A stretch of 64,000 bases of DNA from an uncultured Allomuricauda sp. GTDB lineage: Bacteria > Bacteroidota > Bacteroidia > Flavobacteriales > Flavobacteriaceae. The notes below the pieces were generated by a model, which saw only the letters and a program-made list of their open reading frames with translations, did not search any database and was not told the origin of the DNA. Position 1 is the first letter of the stretch, and each line of letters starts with the position of its first letter. The position numbers and the translations under genes are program-made. Location of the stretch: NCBI RefSeq assembly GCF_947499695.1, contig NZ_CANMPQ010000001.1, forward strand, positions 1,302,001 through 1,366,000. The letters are read 5' to 3'. Shown here piece by piece: positions 53,999-62,341 of the stretch.

Positions 53999-55162
53999 TT
54001 ATTTACTCGCAAACAGTTTTACATCATTCTCAGATATTTCTGGACTTCCAAGGATTATTAATCGCTCAACCACATTGCGAAGTTCCCTTACGTTACCGGT
54101 CCAATCATAACCTTTTAAAAGGTCGATGGCCTTCTTAGAGAAGCCTTTTTGGGCCGTACCTTGTTCTGATGCTATTTTCTTTGCGAAATGGTCAATCAAA
54201 ATAGGAATATCATCTCTCCTATCGTTTAATGCCGGTACCTTGATTAAAATTACGGCTAACCTGTGGTACAAATCCTCTCTGAACTTGCCATCGGCTATTT
54301 CCTTTTTAAGGTCTTTGTTGGTCGCAGCCAACACCCTGACATCTACTTTAATATCCCTGTCTGTGCCAACCCTTGAAATCTTGTTTTCCTGAAGGGCACG
54401 AAGCACCTTCGCTTGGGCTGATAAGCTCATATCGCCTATTTCGTCTAAAAAAATGGTGCCTTTGTTGGCTGCCTCAAATTTTCCTGCTCTGTCCTTCACT
54501 GCAGAAGTAAATGCTCCTTTTACATGCCCAAAAAGCTCACTTTCAATCAATTCTGATGGAATTGCAGCACAATTCACTTCAATAAATGGTGCGGAAGACC
54601 TTTGACTTTTTTCGTGCAACCAATGAGCTACCAGTTCCTTTCCTGTTCCATTCGAGCCGGTAATCAACACTCTGGCGTCGGTAGGGGCCACCTTCTCAAT
54701 CATATCTTTTATAACACCAATCTCCTCGCTATCCCCAACCATCTCATAGTTCTTGGAGACTTTCTTTTTAAGAATCTTATTCTCCACTACCAGTTCCTTG
54801 CGGTCCAGAGCATTCCTAACTGTTGTCAGAAGACGGTTTAAATCTGGCGGCTTGGAAATGTAATCAAACGCTCCTAATCGCATAGTGTTCACAGCAGTAT
54901 CAAGATCGCCATGACCAGAAATCATAATGAATGGAACTTCGGGTTTAATTTTTTTAGCCGCCTCCAAGACCTCAACACCATCCATTTTAGGCATTTTTAT
55001 ATCGCAAAGCACTAAGTCAAAATCGTCTTTTTTAATGGCTTCAATACCTTTCAGTCCATCTTCGGCCTCATGCACATCATAAGCATCGCTTTCCTCGCCC
55101 AATATTTTGACCAATACTCTTCTGATGGCTGATTCATCTTCTATCACCAATATTTTTGACAT
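53999..55162 (-). CDS. NtrC-type response regulator with sigma-54 activator domain but no DNA-binding domain
   Basis: A 387-residue protein: receiver domain (phosphoacceptor Asp54 in DLVLCDIKMPKMDG, MISGHG, YISKPP), then an AAA+ sigma-54 activator domain with Walker A TGSNGTGKELVAHWL, loop 1 reading GAFTSA instead of the canonical GAFTGA, Walker B GTIFLDEIGDM and arginine-finger GTDRDIKVDVRVLAATNKDL. The chain ends at ENDVKLFASK with no Fis-type HTH, so it cannot bind a UAS by the usual route. Last of a five-gene operon; no histidine kinase is adjacent. Confidence 0.88.
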   Translation of the reverse strand: MSKILVIEDESAIRRVLVKILGEESDAYDVHEAEDGLKGIEAIKKDDFDLVLCDIKMPKMDGVEVLEAAKKIKPEVPFIMISGHGDLDTAVNTMRLGAFDYISKPPDLNRLLTTVRNALDRKELVVENKILKKKVSKNYEMVGDSEEIGVIKDMIEKVAPTDARVLITGSNGTGKELVAHWLHEKSQRSSAPFIEVNCAAIPSELIESELFGHVKGAFTSAVKDRAGKFEAANKGTIFLDEIGDMSLSAQAKVLRALQENKISRVGTDRDIKVDVRVLAATNKDLKKEIADGKFREDLYHRLAVILIKVPALNDRRDDIPILIDHFAKKIASEQGTAQKGFSKKAIDLLKGYDWTGNVRELRNVVERLIILGSPEISENDVKLFASK

Positions 55163-55172
55163 AGTTTGTTAT

Positions 55173-56036
55173 TTAAAAGATTCCTATTTTGAACCCAGTC
55201 CTAATATAAAGATTTGATTCATCATTCAATAAAAAAACATCTCCTCGTTCATCATTCCTTAACTTACCCTCTTGTTCAAACGTACGGCCAAAAAATGCAT
55301 AGAGAGCCATACGTTTTGAAATGTTGTACTGATATCCCACTGCTCCTACTAAGGCTGATAACGAAATTTTGGATGCCAACTGATTCATGGGTAATGCAAT
55401 ATTATCTTGAATGTTCAAAAAATACCCATCCAAGAATAATGCCATTTCGAATGTATGGTTTTTGGTCACATGATGTTTAAAGTTAGAACGGGGTATTCCC
55501 AGGGTAAAGGACCATTTTGGATGGAACTTTCTGTAATAGCTTACCAAAGGTAGGGGTACCGGTAACCCTGTGGTACTATTGTAGGAAAGCCCTAGAACTA
55601 TTCGATAAGGTTTATCGGCTTTGGCATTTTCCTTCCATAAGGTTGCCGTAGCATTCATAAAGAAATCTTCGGTCATAATGCCGTCGGTAAAATTCGAAGC
55701 CAGTCGAGGAGTTAGAATGGTGACCAAATTCCAATTTTCATTCCATTTAGTAATATAACCTATATTCAAATCGACTACATGAAATCGAATCAGGTCTCTT
55801 TTATCAAATGGAAATTCACGCGAATACCCTATATCGAACCTATTGTATTCCAGACCCGTTATGAGGTAGTCTTTCTTTTCATTTAGTTTGATCGGCAGAT
55901 TGAACAAAAACTTATACCGCTGTGTTTTGATTCCGGTATCATTTTCTGGAATATTTAGATAATCAACCTTAAAAATGTCCGTACTCTGGGCTTGCATTTC
56001 GGCAGCATAAAAGAATCCTGCGGAAGCCAAGAGCAT
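55173..56036 (-). CDS. DUF6268-type outer-membrane beta-barrel protein
   Basis: A 287-residue exported protein made of alternating beta strands (FLFNLPIKLNEKKDYLITGLEYNRFDIGYSR, ITKWNENWNLVTILTPRLASNF) ending in Phe (GFKIGIF), characteristic of an outer-membrane barrel of the DUF6268 group. Starting at ATG 56036 the signal MLLASAGFFYAAEMQAQ has no basic n-region; the frame is open upstream with KTAKYHIVFR, which would supply it, but no ATG, GTG or TTG is available there. Part of the five-gene operon; role unknown. Confidence 0.7.
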   Translation of the reverse strand: MLLASAGFFYAAEMQAQSTDIFKVDYLNIPENDTGIKTQRYKFLFNLPIKLNEKKDYLITGLEYNRFDIGYSREFPFDKRDLIRFHVVDLNIGYITKWNENWNLVTILTPRLASNFTDGIMTEDFFMNATATLWKENAKADKPYRIVLGLSYNSTTGLPVPLPLVSYYRKFHPKWSFTLGIPRSNFKHHVTKNHTFEMALFLDGYFLNIQDNIALPMNQLASKISLSALVGAVGYQYNISKRMALYAFFGRTFEQEGKLRNDERGDVFLLNDESNLYIRTGFKIGIF

Positions 56037-56070
56037 CCTAAAAACAATATGGTATTTTGCTGTTTTTATA

Positions 56071-56967
56071 CTATTGAGGTTTTTGAGGTGGAATTAAATG
56101 AACATCCCTTTGAGGGAATGGAATACTAACACCATTTTCCCTAAATTTAGTATTGATATTGTAACGAATGTCACTTTTTATTTTGGGGTCCCCAAAACTA
56201 TCGTTTGTAAAATAATGCAGTGAAAATAAGAGCGCCGAATCACCAAAATCATCGAAAAGCACAAACGGCTTTGGGTTTTTCAATACTCTTTTTTGTTCTT
56301 CAGCCACTTGTTCCAAAAGTTGGGTAACCAACTCCACGTCACTGCCATAAGCCACTCCAACGTTTACACGTTCTCTTGTGGTTTTATGGTTTTGGGTATA
56401 GTTGAAAACGATATCGCTAATGAATTTGTGATTTGGAATTATAATAACCTTATCATCCCTGGTTATGGCCCGCGTGGTACGAAGTTTAATCTCGAAAACC
56501 TTACCGACCTTGCCATCAACCTCAACGATATCACCTACTTGAAGGGATTTATCTATGATAATGAAAATACCACCAAGAATATCCTGGAACAACTCTTGCA
56601 AGGCTAGCCCCAAACCCACAAAAAGTGCTGCCGAAGCGGTAATTATTATGGTAATATTGATGCCCGCAGCGCTAAGGGTTACTAGCACTACAATAACATA
56701 AATGACATAATTGGTAAACTTAAAAACGCTTGTGAATTTTTGCTTGTCCTCAGTTTCCATTTTCCGAGTAAGCAGGTGTTTAAGCCATTTTAAAAGAAAT
56801 TTGGTCACAATAAATGCAACTACCAAGAGTAACAGCAGGCCAACAGTAAAATGAATAGATTTGTCACCTTCTCCTAAATGGATTCCCCAATTAAGAAATT
56901 CTTTTATAGAACCCCAGATGTCCTCTTGAATGATCTCCTTTATTTCGCTGTTATTATTGTCTTGCAT
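56071..56967 (-). CDS. MscS-family mechanosensitive channel
   Basis: A 298-residue membrane protein with three N-terminal helices and the MscS core: AGINITIIITASAALFVGLGLALQELFQDILGGIFIIIDKSLQVGDIVEVDGKVGKVFEIKLRTTRAITRDDKVIIIPN, where the Ala/Gly-rich pore helix TM3 and the adjacent beta domain are clear. Protects against osmotic downshock by opening under membrane tension. The third gene in the operon with the ABC exporter (6-nt gap). Confidence 0.92.
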   Translation of the reverse strand: MQDNNNSEIKEIIQEDIWGSIKEFLNWGIHLGEGDKSIHFTVGLLLLLVVAFIVTKFLLKWLKHLLTRKMETEDKQKFTSVFKFTNYVIYVIVVLVTLSAAGINITIIITASAALFVGLGLALQELFQDILGGIFIIIDKSLQVGDIVEVDGKVGKVFEIKLRTTRAITRDDKVIIIPNHKFISDIVFNYTQNHKTTRERVNVGVAYGSDVELVTQLLEQVAEEQKRVLKNPKPFVLFDDFGDSALLFSLHYFTNDSFGDPKIKSDIRYNINTKFRENGVSIPFPQRDVHLIPPQKPQ

Positions 56968-56973
56968 CGCTAA

Positions 56974-58305
56974 TTAATACCTTAACCATTTGAACAGTTC
57001 TTTGTAGGTTGGCCTTTTGCCATACATCAAAATTCCGATTCGATAAATTTTTGCTGCCAAGGAAACAATTCCTAAAAAAGTGATTATCAAAAAGGTAATG
57101 GACAGCAATAATTGCCACAAAGGTACACCACCTTCTCCAATACCTCCAGGTAGGCGCATGAGCATAACAATCGGCGACGTAAGAGGAAACAGGGAAAACC
57201 CAACAGCTATTGGTCCGTGAGGATTACTGAACACCGAGAAAAATCCAACATAGATGGCCAACATCAAGGGCAAAATTATCGGAAATATGAATTGTTGGGT
57301 GTCGGTTTCATTGTCCACCGCAGCACCAATGGCCGCATATATTGAGCTGTAAATTAAATAACCCAATATAAAGTACACCAAAAAAGAACCTATTAAAAGT
57401 GTCCAGGGAATATCTATTATTTCTTTGGCATATAACATCATTTCACTATCAAGTTGCGGCATACCCTGCAATCCTGGAGTAGCCAAGTTTGCTTCATTCG
57501 ATAATGCACTTAAATCGATTTTGAAAACCAACATTGAAATAAAAAGGAGCAACGATGCAGAAACTATCCATATGGCGAACTGCGTTATACCCGCTAAAGA
57601 AGTTCCAATTATCTTCCCCAACATCAATTGAAACGGCTTAACCGAAGCAATGATAACCTCAATGATTCTGCTGGTTTTTTCTTCTATTACGCTTCGCATT
57701 ACAAACCCTCCGTAAATGATAATGAACATCATAATGGCATAGCCAAAAACACCACCAATAAAAGCCTTAATCTCGTTGATTCCTTTTACACTTTTCTCTC
57801 CATCAAAACTGGCCAGATTGAGTGCGAATGGTTTTTCAATACTTGAAAATTCCTTTGAAGAAACACCAAGGCCCTCCAATCGCTTTTGTCGTAGTTTTCT
57901 TTGGAAGATATTTTCAAGACTCCCTATTACATTGGTATTTGGATTGTCTTGTGTGAACAGATATGCCCTAGAGGCTGTCTTTTCTAAATTTTCAGATGAG
58001 GGAACGTGAATCAGCCCATAGTAGCCCAGTGCAATGGTTGAATCTTTTGCTTCGTCCAAAGAAAGGTCTTGAAACTGAACATAAGAGGTGTTTTTTGTTG
58101 CCGTAAACTCATTTTGAAAAAAATCACTTTGATTCAGCACCGAAATCACCCGTTTCTCATTGTCATTGATATCGGTTAAAAATGCGATCAATACGATCAT
58201 ACCAACAATCAAGATGGGACTCAAAATCGTCATTACAATAAAGGACTTGTTGCGCACTTTAGCCAGATATTCCCGCTTTATGATCAACCTCAACTTATCT
58301 ATCAT
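56974..58305 (-). CDS. ABC-2 permease, NatB-like
   Basis: A 443-residue membrane protein: first helix (FIVMTILSPILIVGMIVLIAF), a large extracytoplasmic loop (about 45-180), then five helices with RSVIEEKTSRIIEVIIASVKPFQLMLGKIIG, the cytoplasmic coupling-type motif, and FIFPIILPLMLAIYVGFFSVF. NatB-type Na+ or multidrug exporters share this organisation. Its start overlaps the ATPase stop by 11 bp (58295-58305), so both are made together. Confidence 0.92.
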   Translation of the reverse strand: MIDKLRLIIKREYLAKVRNKSFIVMTILSPILIVGMIVLIAFLTDINDNEKRVISVLNQSDFFQNEFTATKNTSYVQFQDLSLDEAKDSTIALGYYGLIHVPSSENLEKTASRAYLFTQDNPNTNVIGSLENIFQRKLRQKRLEGLGVSSKEFSSIEKPFALNLASFDGEKSVKGINEIKAFIGGVFGYAIMMFIIIYGGFVMRSVIEEKTSRIIEVIIASVKPFQLMLGKIIGTSLAGITQFAIWIVSASLLLFISMLVFKIDLSALSNEANLATPGLQGMPQLDSEMMLYAKEIIDIPWTLLIGSFLVYFILGYLIYSSIYAAIGAAVDNETDTQQFIFPIILPLMLAIYVGFFSVFSNPHGPIAVGFSLFPLTSPIVMLMRLPGGIGEGGVPLWQLLLSITFLIITFLGIVSLAAKIYRIGILMYGKRPTYKELFKWLRY

Positions 58306-59233
58306 TGTCCTTCTGGTTTACGGTTTGAATAAAAATGTCATTTGCGGATGGAATAGTTTCCTCAAAACGATTGATGTTTGCATTTTTTGATAGTTCCGCA
58401 ATTATATCTGACGTCTTATTCGATGACAATTGCATTGTGAAATCCAGTTGATTTTCGTTGGCATCAAAATCAGAGGAAAGTATATTGAATTTATCTTCCA
58501 AAGTTTTTAAAAATCCTGCACCGTCTTGTTGAATTTCCAATCCCACATTAAAAATATTGTTTTTGTAGGCTTTTTTTATTTCTGACAACCTGCCGTCCAG
58601 TATTTTCTCTGATTTATGGATAAGTGCAATATACTCGCAAAGTTCTTCCACAGATTCCATGCGATGTGTCGAAAATATAATGGAAGTTCCCTTTTCCTTT
58701 AATTGAAGAATTTCATCTTTGATGATATTGGCGTTGATTGGGTCAAATCCGCTAAATGGCTCATCAAAAATCAATAATTTTGGTTCGTGCAGTACCGTTA
58801 CAATAAACTGTATTTTTTGGGCCATCCCCTTGGAAAGTTCTTGTATTTTCTTGTTCCACCAGTCACCAATTTGAAGACGGTCGAACCAGTACTCAAGCCT
58901 TTTTTTTGCCTCAGCTTTAGAAAGTCCTTTTAATTGTGCCAAATACAATGCCTGCTCACCAACCTTCATACTTTTATAAAGCCCTCTTTCCTCAGGCAAA
59001 TAACCAATGTGGGCAATATGTTCAGGCGCCAACGGTTGACCATCAAAAATCACTTCCCCTGCATCTTGATATATAATCTGATTAATTATGCGGATAAAAG
59101 AGGTTTTTCCGGCGCCATTTGGACCTAAAAGTCCATAAATGCAGTTTTTCGGTATTTTGAGGGAGATATTATTGAGTGCCGTATAGTCTCCGTAGGCCTT
59201 GGAAACGTTTTTGGCAACAAGGATGTCATCCAT
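58295..59233 (-). CDS. ABC transporter ATPase, NatA-like
   Basis: A 312-residue ATPase with Walker A GPNGAGKTSF, signature ELSKGMAQKI, Walker B LLIFDEPFSGFDP and FSTHRMESVEEL. The last 90 residues form the extension with a small beta domain common in NatA/CcmA-type ATPases. First gene of a five-gene minus-strand operon with the ABC-2 permease, MscS channel, outer-membrane barrel and sigma-54 activator. A -7 box (59248-59255) lies 14 nt before the start. Confidence 0.93.
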   Translation of the reverse strand: MDDILVAKNVSKAYGDYTALNNISLKIPKNCIYGLLGPNGAGKTSFIRIINQIIYQDAGEVIFDGQPLAPEHIAHIGYLPEERGLYKSMKVGEQALYLAQLKGLSKAEAKKRLEYWFDRLQIGDWWNKKIQELSKGMAQKIQFIVTVLHEPKLLIFDEPFSGFDPINANIIKDEILQLKEKGTSIIFSTHRMESVEELCEYIALIHKSEKILDGRLSEIKKAYKNNIFNVGLEIQQDGAGFLKTLEDKFNILSSDFDANENQLDFTMQLSSNKTSDIIAELSKNANINRFEETIPSANDIFIQTVNQKDNDR

Positions 59234-59247
59234 TTAAGCTGTTTTTT

Positions 59248-59255
59248 CAAAGATA
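59248..59255 (-). promoter_or_regulatory. Putative promoter of the ABC-MscS-regulator operon (TATCTTTG)
   Basis: Exact TAnnTTTG match on the minus strand, 14 nt before the ABC ATPase start; a short leader is predicted. The -33 element is not clear. Confidence 0.45.
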
Positions 59256-59286
59256 TGTATTTGCCCAAAAAAAAGGGCTTCCCAAT

Positions 59287-59323
59287 AAAAACAAAACCCA
59301 CCCTCAAAAAAATCAAGGATGGG
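59287..59323 (-). terminator. Terminator after dnaJ
   Basis: 8-bp stem CCCATCCT / AGGGTGGG (one G-T pair) with an 11-nt loop, then TTTTGTTTTT on the minus strand, 90 nt after the dnaJ stop. A second hairpin (GCCC, eight A, GGGC; 59263-59278) follows. Confidence 0.75.
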
Positions 59324-59414
59324 AAAAAAATTGCTATGAAAAAGAAAATTAGATATTGGTTTCCCAACATCTAAGTCAAATATACGTTTTTTATTTAAAC
59401 AGTAAACTTTTGGG

Positions 59415-60533
59415 CTAAGAGAACATGTCTTTTACCTTTTCAAAAAAAGATTTGTCCGATTTTTCCGGTTTTGGAACAAAATTTTCATCGTTCTGCATCC
59501 GCTCAAAAAATTCTTTTTGTTCCTTATTTAACTCCTTCGGTGTCCACACATTGACATGCACCAACAAATCGCCACTTCCATATCCATTAATGCTGGAAAT
59601 ACCTTTGCCCCGCAATCTCAAAATCTTTCCTGATTGTATCCCTGGTTCTAGTTTAATACGAACTTTGCCACCTACGGTGTCAATTTCTTTTGAACCTCCT
59701 AGAACTGCTTCTGAAAGACTAATATATAAGTCGTAATGCAGGTTATCACCCTCTCTTTTAAGCGTATCATGTTCCACAGTCTCTATTGCAACCAACAAAT
59801 CACCTGAAATTCCATTCCCTGGTGCTTCATTACCCTTACCGGATACCTTAAGTTGCATACCCTCCTCAACTCCTGGTGGAATCTTGATGGAAACCGTTTC
59901 TTCGTCAACAACCAATCCCTGGGCATCTGCTCCGCTAGGCCTGTTATCAATGCTCTGACCGGCACCTCCACAAGTGTTACAAGTGGCGGCTGTTTGCATT
60001 CTTCCCAAAATGGTATTGGTAATCTTGGTTACCTGACCACTTCCGTTACAGGTTGGGCATGTTTTATAGGTTACTCCTTCGGCTTGCTTTTTTCTTCGAA
60101 CCTTGACTTTTTTCTCAACCCCTTCGGCAACTTCTTCTAAGGTGAGTTTAACACGGATACGAAGGTTACTTCCTTTTACACGACGTTGGCCTCCACCGAA
60201 GCCCCCGAAGCCGCCAAAACCGCCTCCGCCAAAAGCACTACCGAAAATATCTCCAAATTGGCTGAAGATATCATCCATGTTCATACCTCCTCCGCCAAAA
60301 CCAGCTCCTCCTTCAAAGGCAGCATGACCGAATTGGTCGTACTTGGCTTTCTTGTCAGGATCGCTCAGTACTTCATAGGCTTCCGCAGCTTTCTTGAACA
60401 TTTCTTCAGCCTTTGAATCACCGGGGTTTTTATCCGGATGGAATTCAATGGCCTTTTTTCTATACGCCTTTTTTATCTCGGCTGCCGAAGCACCTTTGGA
60501 AACACCTAATATGTCGTAATAATCCTCCTTCAT
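59415..60533 (-). CDS. dnaJ: Chaperone DnaJ (Hsp40), lacking zinc site I
   Basis: A 372-residue co-chaperone that delivers substrates to DnaK and stimulates its ATPase. J domain with HPD at 32-34, Gly/Phe-rich stretch (about 75-117), then the cysteine-rich region and C-terminal substrate-binding domains. Only two CXXCXGXG motifs are present (Cys159/162 and Cys185/188); the usual first and fourth motifs are missing, so one of the two zinc sites is lost. Co-transcribed with grpE (6-nt gap), with dnaK elsewhere. Terminator at 59287-59323. Confidence 0.95.
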   Translation of the reverse strand: MKEDYYDILGVSKGASAAEIKKAYRKKAIEFHPDKNPGDSKAEEMFKKAAEAYEVLSDPDKKAKYDQFGHAAFEGGAGFGGGGMNMDDIFSQFGDIFGSAFGGGGFGGFGGFGGGQRRVKGSNLRIRVKLTLEEVAEGVEKKVKVRRKKQAEGVTYKTCPTCNGSGQVTKITNTILGRMQTAATCNTCGGAGQSIDNRPSGADAQGLVVDEETVSIKIPPGVEEGMQLKVSGKGNEAPGNGISGDLLVAIETVEHDTLKREGDNLHYDLYISLSEAVLGGSKEIDTVGGKVRIKLEPGIQSGKILRLRGKGISSINGYGSGDLLVHVNVWTPKELNKEQKEFFERMQNDENFVPKPEKSDKSFFEKVKDMFS

Positions 60534-60539
60534 GTGCTT

Positions 60540-61115
60540 TTAGTTACCGACAACCACTTTAGGATGTCTTATAATGCGGTCTCCAAGTTTAAATCCCTTC
60601 TCGACAACATCTATTATTTTTCCTTTCAATTTTTTATTCGGAGCCGGTATTTGGGTAATGGCATCATGAACTTCAGCATCAAAAACATCACCTTCCTTGA
60701 CTTTTATTTGCTCCAACCCCTTGCCTTTTAAGGTCTCTTTTAATTTATTGTTGATAAGCTCCACTCCTTTGAACATTTCTTTATCCTCTGATTTTGATAT
60801 TTCTTTTAAAGCTCTTTCAAAATCATCCATAACAGGAAGCAATGAGACGATTACCTCTTGTCCTGCCGTTTTAAAAAGATCCATGCGTTCTTTGGAGGTT
60901 CTTTTCTTAAAATTCTCGAATTCAGCAAAAAGTCTAAGGAATTTATCTTTTTCCTTGGCCAGGTCTTCACGCAATTGATCCTCCACAGAAATTTCTTCCT
61001 GAGCATCAACCGCTGATTCATTAGCCGTATTTTCGTCGTTCAGCTCAGGATTTTCTACTGTTTGGGAATCATTAAGTTCCCCATTCATTTCCTCAACCTT
61101 ACTTTTCTTGCTCAT
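60540..61115 (-). CDS. grpE: Nucleotide exchange factor GrpE
   Basis: A 191-residue GrpE that releases ADP from DnaK. N-terminal 50 residues are acidic and disordered, then a long coiled-coil helix (EDQLREDLAKEKDKFLRLFAEFENFKKRTSKERMD), the four-helix dimer region and a C-terminal beta domain (GDVFDAEVHDAITQIPAP, GFKLGDRIIRHPKVVVGN). First gene of grpE-dnaJ; the upstream region carries the heat-shock-like composite promoter. Confidence 0.95.
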   Translation of the reverse strand: MSKKSKVEEMNGELNDSQTVENPELNDENTANESAVDAQEEISVEDQLREDLAKEKDKFLRLFAEFENFKKRTSKERMDLFKTAGQEVIVSLLPVMDDFERALKEISKSEDKEMFKGVELINNKLKETLKGKGLEQIKVKEGDVFDAEVHDAITQIPAPNKKLKGKIIDVVEKGFKLGDRIIRHPKVVVGN

Positions 61116-61143
61116 ATACTCTTGATTTTATCTTTTTTCAAGT

Positions 61144-61184
61144 GGCAAAAGTACTGCCAATTGTCTAAAAATGTCAAAATGTCA
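61144..61184 (-). promoter_or_regulatory. grpE-dnaJ promoter region with TGACA-N3-TGACA and TTGGCA...TTTGCC
   Basis: Minus strand: TGACA-TTT-TGACA (61172-61184), 11 nt, then TTGGCAGTACTTTTGCC (61144-61160). GG and GC are 12 nt apart, as in sigma-54 -24/-12 sites, while TACTTTTG inside it also matches a Bacteroidota -7 box with TTTG 21 nt upstream. Same layout and spacing as the hsp20 promoter. Confidence 0.6.
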
Positions 61185-61194
61185 CTACAAAACA

Positions 61195-61218
61195 TAAAAA
61201 AATCCGCCCTTGGCGGAT
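61195..61218 (-). terminator. Terminator after the TIGR01777-type gene
   Basis: 7-bp stem ATCCGCC / GGCGGAT with a 3-nt loop and a run of seven T on the minus strand, 26 nt after the stop of the epimerase gene. Confidence 0.88.
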
Positions 61219-61243
61219 ATAATATTTCACAATGTATATCACT

Positions 61244-62206
61244 CTAAACAAACTTCTTGTCCAACGATTCAATCTTGGATTCACCATTCCCGCTATTTGG
61301 CTCATAAATTTGTTCCAATGCAGGTCCAATGTTAGGATATTGAAATTGAAATCCCTTTTTCTCGATTCGTTTGCTACTCACCCGTTGCGACGCAAAAAGT
61401 AAATATGCCATTTCACCCAATAGCAATTGCATTACAAATTTTGGTATGTTGGGCAAAATCAAAGGTCTTTCCAGAACTCTTGCCAATTCTTTGGTCATTT
61501 TAGCATGGGTAACCGGATTTGGTGCTACTCCATTAAATGTTCCTTTAAGACTATTTTCAACCACATAAACAAACATTTGTGCCAAATCTGTAATATGTAT
61601 CCAAGATTGCCACTGTGCTCCACTACCGAAAATAGAACCAACAAAATTACGGATTGGACCTGCCATCTTTGGTAATGCTCCACCTAATCCAGATAGCACA
61701 ATTCCTATTCGTATTTTGGATACATTCAATCCAAAGTCCTCAAAAGTGCTTATTTCCTTTTCCCATTTTTTCACAACATCTCCCAAAAAACTATCGTCTA
61801 CCTCAGCCGTTTCTTCGTCATAAAAATTAGACACCGAATTTGGGTAAATTCCAATAGCGGAAGCAGATACAAAGGTGTCAATACTAGACGCATCTATTTT
61901 CTTCATAGCTCCATGGAGCGTCCGAATACTCTGCACCCTACTGTCCATTATTCTTTTCTTGTTAGTTGCTGACCACCTTGTGGCAATACTCGCCCCTGCC
62001 AAATTGATAATGGCACTAACATCTTCAAAGCATTCCAAATCTATCTCGCCCTTGGAAGGGTTCCAATAAAATCCTTGGCAATTCTCCGTCGTGGTAATTT
62101 TCTTTTTGCGAGTGGATAAATAATTGACAGCAATCCCTTTTTCCGTCAAAATTTCAACAATTGCCTTGCCAACCAATCCAGTTGCACCTGTCACCAACAC
62201 CTTCAT
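61244..62206 (-). CDS. TIGR01777-family epimerase/NAD-dependent oxidoreductase
   Basis: A 320-residue extended short-chain dehydrogenase-like protein. The N-terminal Rossmann motif VTGATGLVGKAIVEIL binds NAD(P); SASAIGIYPNS and FYDEETAEVDDSFLGDVVKKWEKE match the TIGR01777/YfcH family, as does the C-terminal DUF1731-like part (FGSGAQWQSWIHITDLAQMFVYVVENSLKGTFNGVAPNPVTHAKMTKELARVL). Substrate unknown. Monocistronic. Confidence 0.9.
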   Translation of the reverse strand: MKVLVTGATGLVGKAIVEILTEKGIAVNYLSTRKKKITTTENCQGFYWNPSKGEIDLECFEDVSAIINLAGASIATRWSATNKKRIMDSRVQSIRTLHGAMKKIDASSIDTFVSASAIGIYPNSVSNFYDEETAEVDDSFLGDVVKKWEKEISTFEDFGLNVSKIRIGIVLSGLGGALPKMAGPIRNFVGSIFGSGAQWQSWIHITDLAQMFVYVVENSLKGTFNGVAPNPVTHAKMTKELARVLERPLILPNIPKFVMQLLLGEMAYLLFASQRVSSKRIEKKGFQFQYPNIGPALEQIYEPNSGNGESKIESLDKKFV

Positions 62207-62341
62207 ACTATCATTTTAGGTTAAAATTAATGGTTTAAATTACTGTATTCCAGTCATTAATTTAGGTTTAACATTAATGTTTAAACTTTAGTTTAATTTA
62301 TCATAATATTTAGATACTCTTTAACATGATATTTGCAAAAA

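Noticed and set aside
62307-62327. TATTTAGA, 5 nt, TTTAACAT as a fifth operator copy
   Set aside because: Only the left arm matches; it is not next to a promoter, so it was left out of the operator set.
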